Source: Sceloporus undulatus | Taxonomy: Eukaryota > Chordata > Lepidosauria > Squamata > Phrynosomatidae | Reading direction: 5' to 3' | NCBI RefSeq assembly: GCF_019175285.1 | Contig: NC_056523.1 | Coordinates: forward strand, 120,200,513-120,264,512 | Length of the DNA: 64,000 bases | Shown: positions 63,399 to 64,000 of the stretch, one piece after another | Numbering within the stretch: the first letter of the stretch is position 1 | How the letters are laid out: each line of letters opens with the position of its first letter | Notes under the pieces: generated by a model | Databases searched by the model: none | What the model saw: only the letters and a program-made list of their open reading frames with translations | What the model was told of the DNA's origin: nothing | Made by a program: the position numbers and the translations under genes

Positions 63399-64000
63399 CC
63401 GTATATACTCGACTATAAGTTGAGACATTTATGCCTGAAAATTGCCCCAAAAATCTTGGGTAGACTTGTAGAAGGATCAACGCAGCAATAGTGATTAGAA
63501 AGGTCCCAGAGCAAGCAAGCCTGACACCCCAATCTCCATTGAATTCCTCCCCTTCCAGTTCGTTTGCAAGTTTTTCCATCCTATCGGAAAAAATCCCCTT
63601 TGAAAAGCACTTGCTTGGTCCGCTTGCAAGGCTTCCCTTCCTTGGTCCCCTTTGCAAGGCTTCCCTCCCTGGTCCCCTTTGCAAGGCTTCCCTTCCCTGG
63701 TCCATTTGCAAGGCTTCCCTTCCCTGGTCCTCTTTGCAAAGCTTCCCTTCCCTGGTCCATTTGCAAGGCTTCCCTTCCCTGGTCAGTTTGCAAGGCTTCC
63801 CTTCCCTGGTCCCCTTTGCAAAGCTTTCCTTCCCTGGTCCATTTGCAAGGCTTTCCTTCCCTGGTCCCCTTTGCATCCTATGGAGAAAACTCCCCATAGA
63901 AAAGCACTTGCTTGGTCCCTTTGCAAGCCTTTGCATCCTATGGGGAAAACACCCTTTGAAAAGCACTTGCCTGGTCCCTTTGCAAGTCTTTGCATCCTAT
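63399..64000. mobile_element. Tc1/mariner-type element (GTATATACTC family), copy 3, carrying tandem repeats, partial
   Basis: The left end is CCGTATATACTCGACTATAA after TA. The right end is outside the window. Most of the visible interior is replaced by tandem repeats (63570-64000). Confidence 0.7.
63570..64000. repeat. Composite tandem array (27-28 bp and about 64-bp units)
   Basis: The 27-28 bp unit GCAAGGCTTCCCTTCCCTGG plus TCCATTT or TCCCCTTT repeats about nine times (63625-63870). It is bracketed by a longer unit with TTTGCATCCTATGG, GAAAA and AAAAGCACTTGC(T/C)TGGTCC that repeats toward the right edge. It accounts for the KGSLANGPGKGSLAKG-like frames. Confidence 0.9.

Overview
This window is nuclear DNA from a squamate reptile, most likely an iguanian-type lizard. 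The repeats show it: tRNA-derived and 5S-rRNA-derived Sauria-type SINEs, CR1-, L2- and L1-like LINE remnants, and a dense load of small palindromic DNA transposons. I cannot name the species. Three host genes are recognised from their spliced proteins: HMMR (minus strand, 5' part only), NUDCD2 (plus strand, complete) and CCNG1 (minus strand, coding part complete). The order and relative orientation match what I recall of the human chromosome 5q34 block CCNG1-NUDCD2-HMMR, here inverted.

Layout. 1-15.1 kb: HMMR exons 7 to 1, read right to left; the rest of the gene lies off the left edge and the introns are full of transposons. 15.1-16.8 kb: the divergent HMMR/NUDCD2 promoter, whose two GC-rich ends are separated by a stack of palindromic elements. 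16.8-22.1 kb: NUDCD2, four coding exons, 157 residues, with a GC-AG first intron. 22.1-25.4 kb: NUDCD2 3' region, tail to tail with CCNG1. 25.4-38.9 kb: CCNG1, five coding exons (295 residues), a separate 3'UTR exon, and a TATA/CCAAT/GC-box promoter followed by a pure (CAG)27 run in the presumed 5' leader. A 100-N assembly gap lies in its second intron. 39-64 kb: no host gene seen. It holds an 88-bp minisatellite (about 25 copies), a broken L2-like LINE with other elements inserted in it, a 1.8-kb TIR transposon carrying a Myb/SANT-like gene, two hAT elements with perfect 8-bp target duplications, nested mariner/Tigger-type elements, and a tandem array at the right edge.

How the genes fit. 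HMMR (spindle/microtubule, hyaluronan binding), NUDCD2 (CS-domain Hsp90-linked co-chaperone acting on dynein-related clients) and CCNG1 (p53-induced atypical cyclin) are a conserved neighbourhood and not an operon. The HMMR promoter carries a CDE/CHR pair and two CCAAT boxes 33 bp apart, the arrangement of G2/M genes. Exon limits were set by hand from protein similarity recalled from human and from splice signals; no alignment or database search was run. Transposon superfamily calls rest on terminal repeats, target duplications and remembered consensus sequences.
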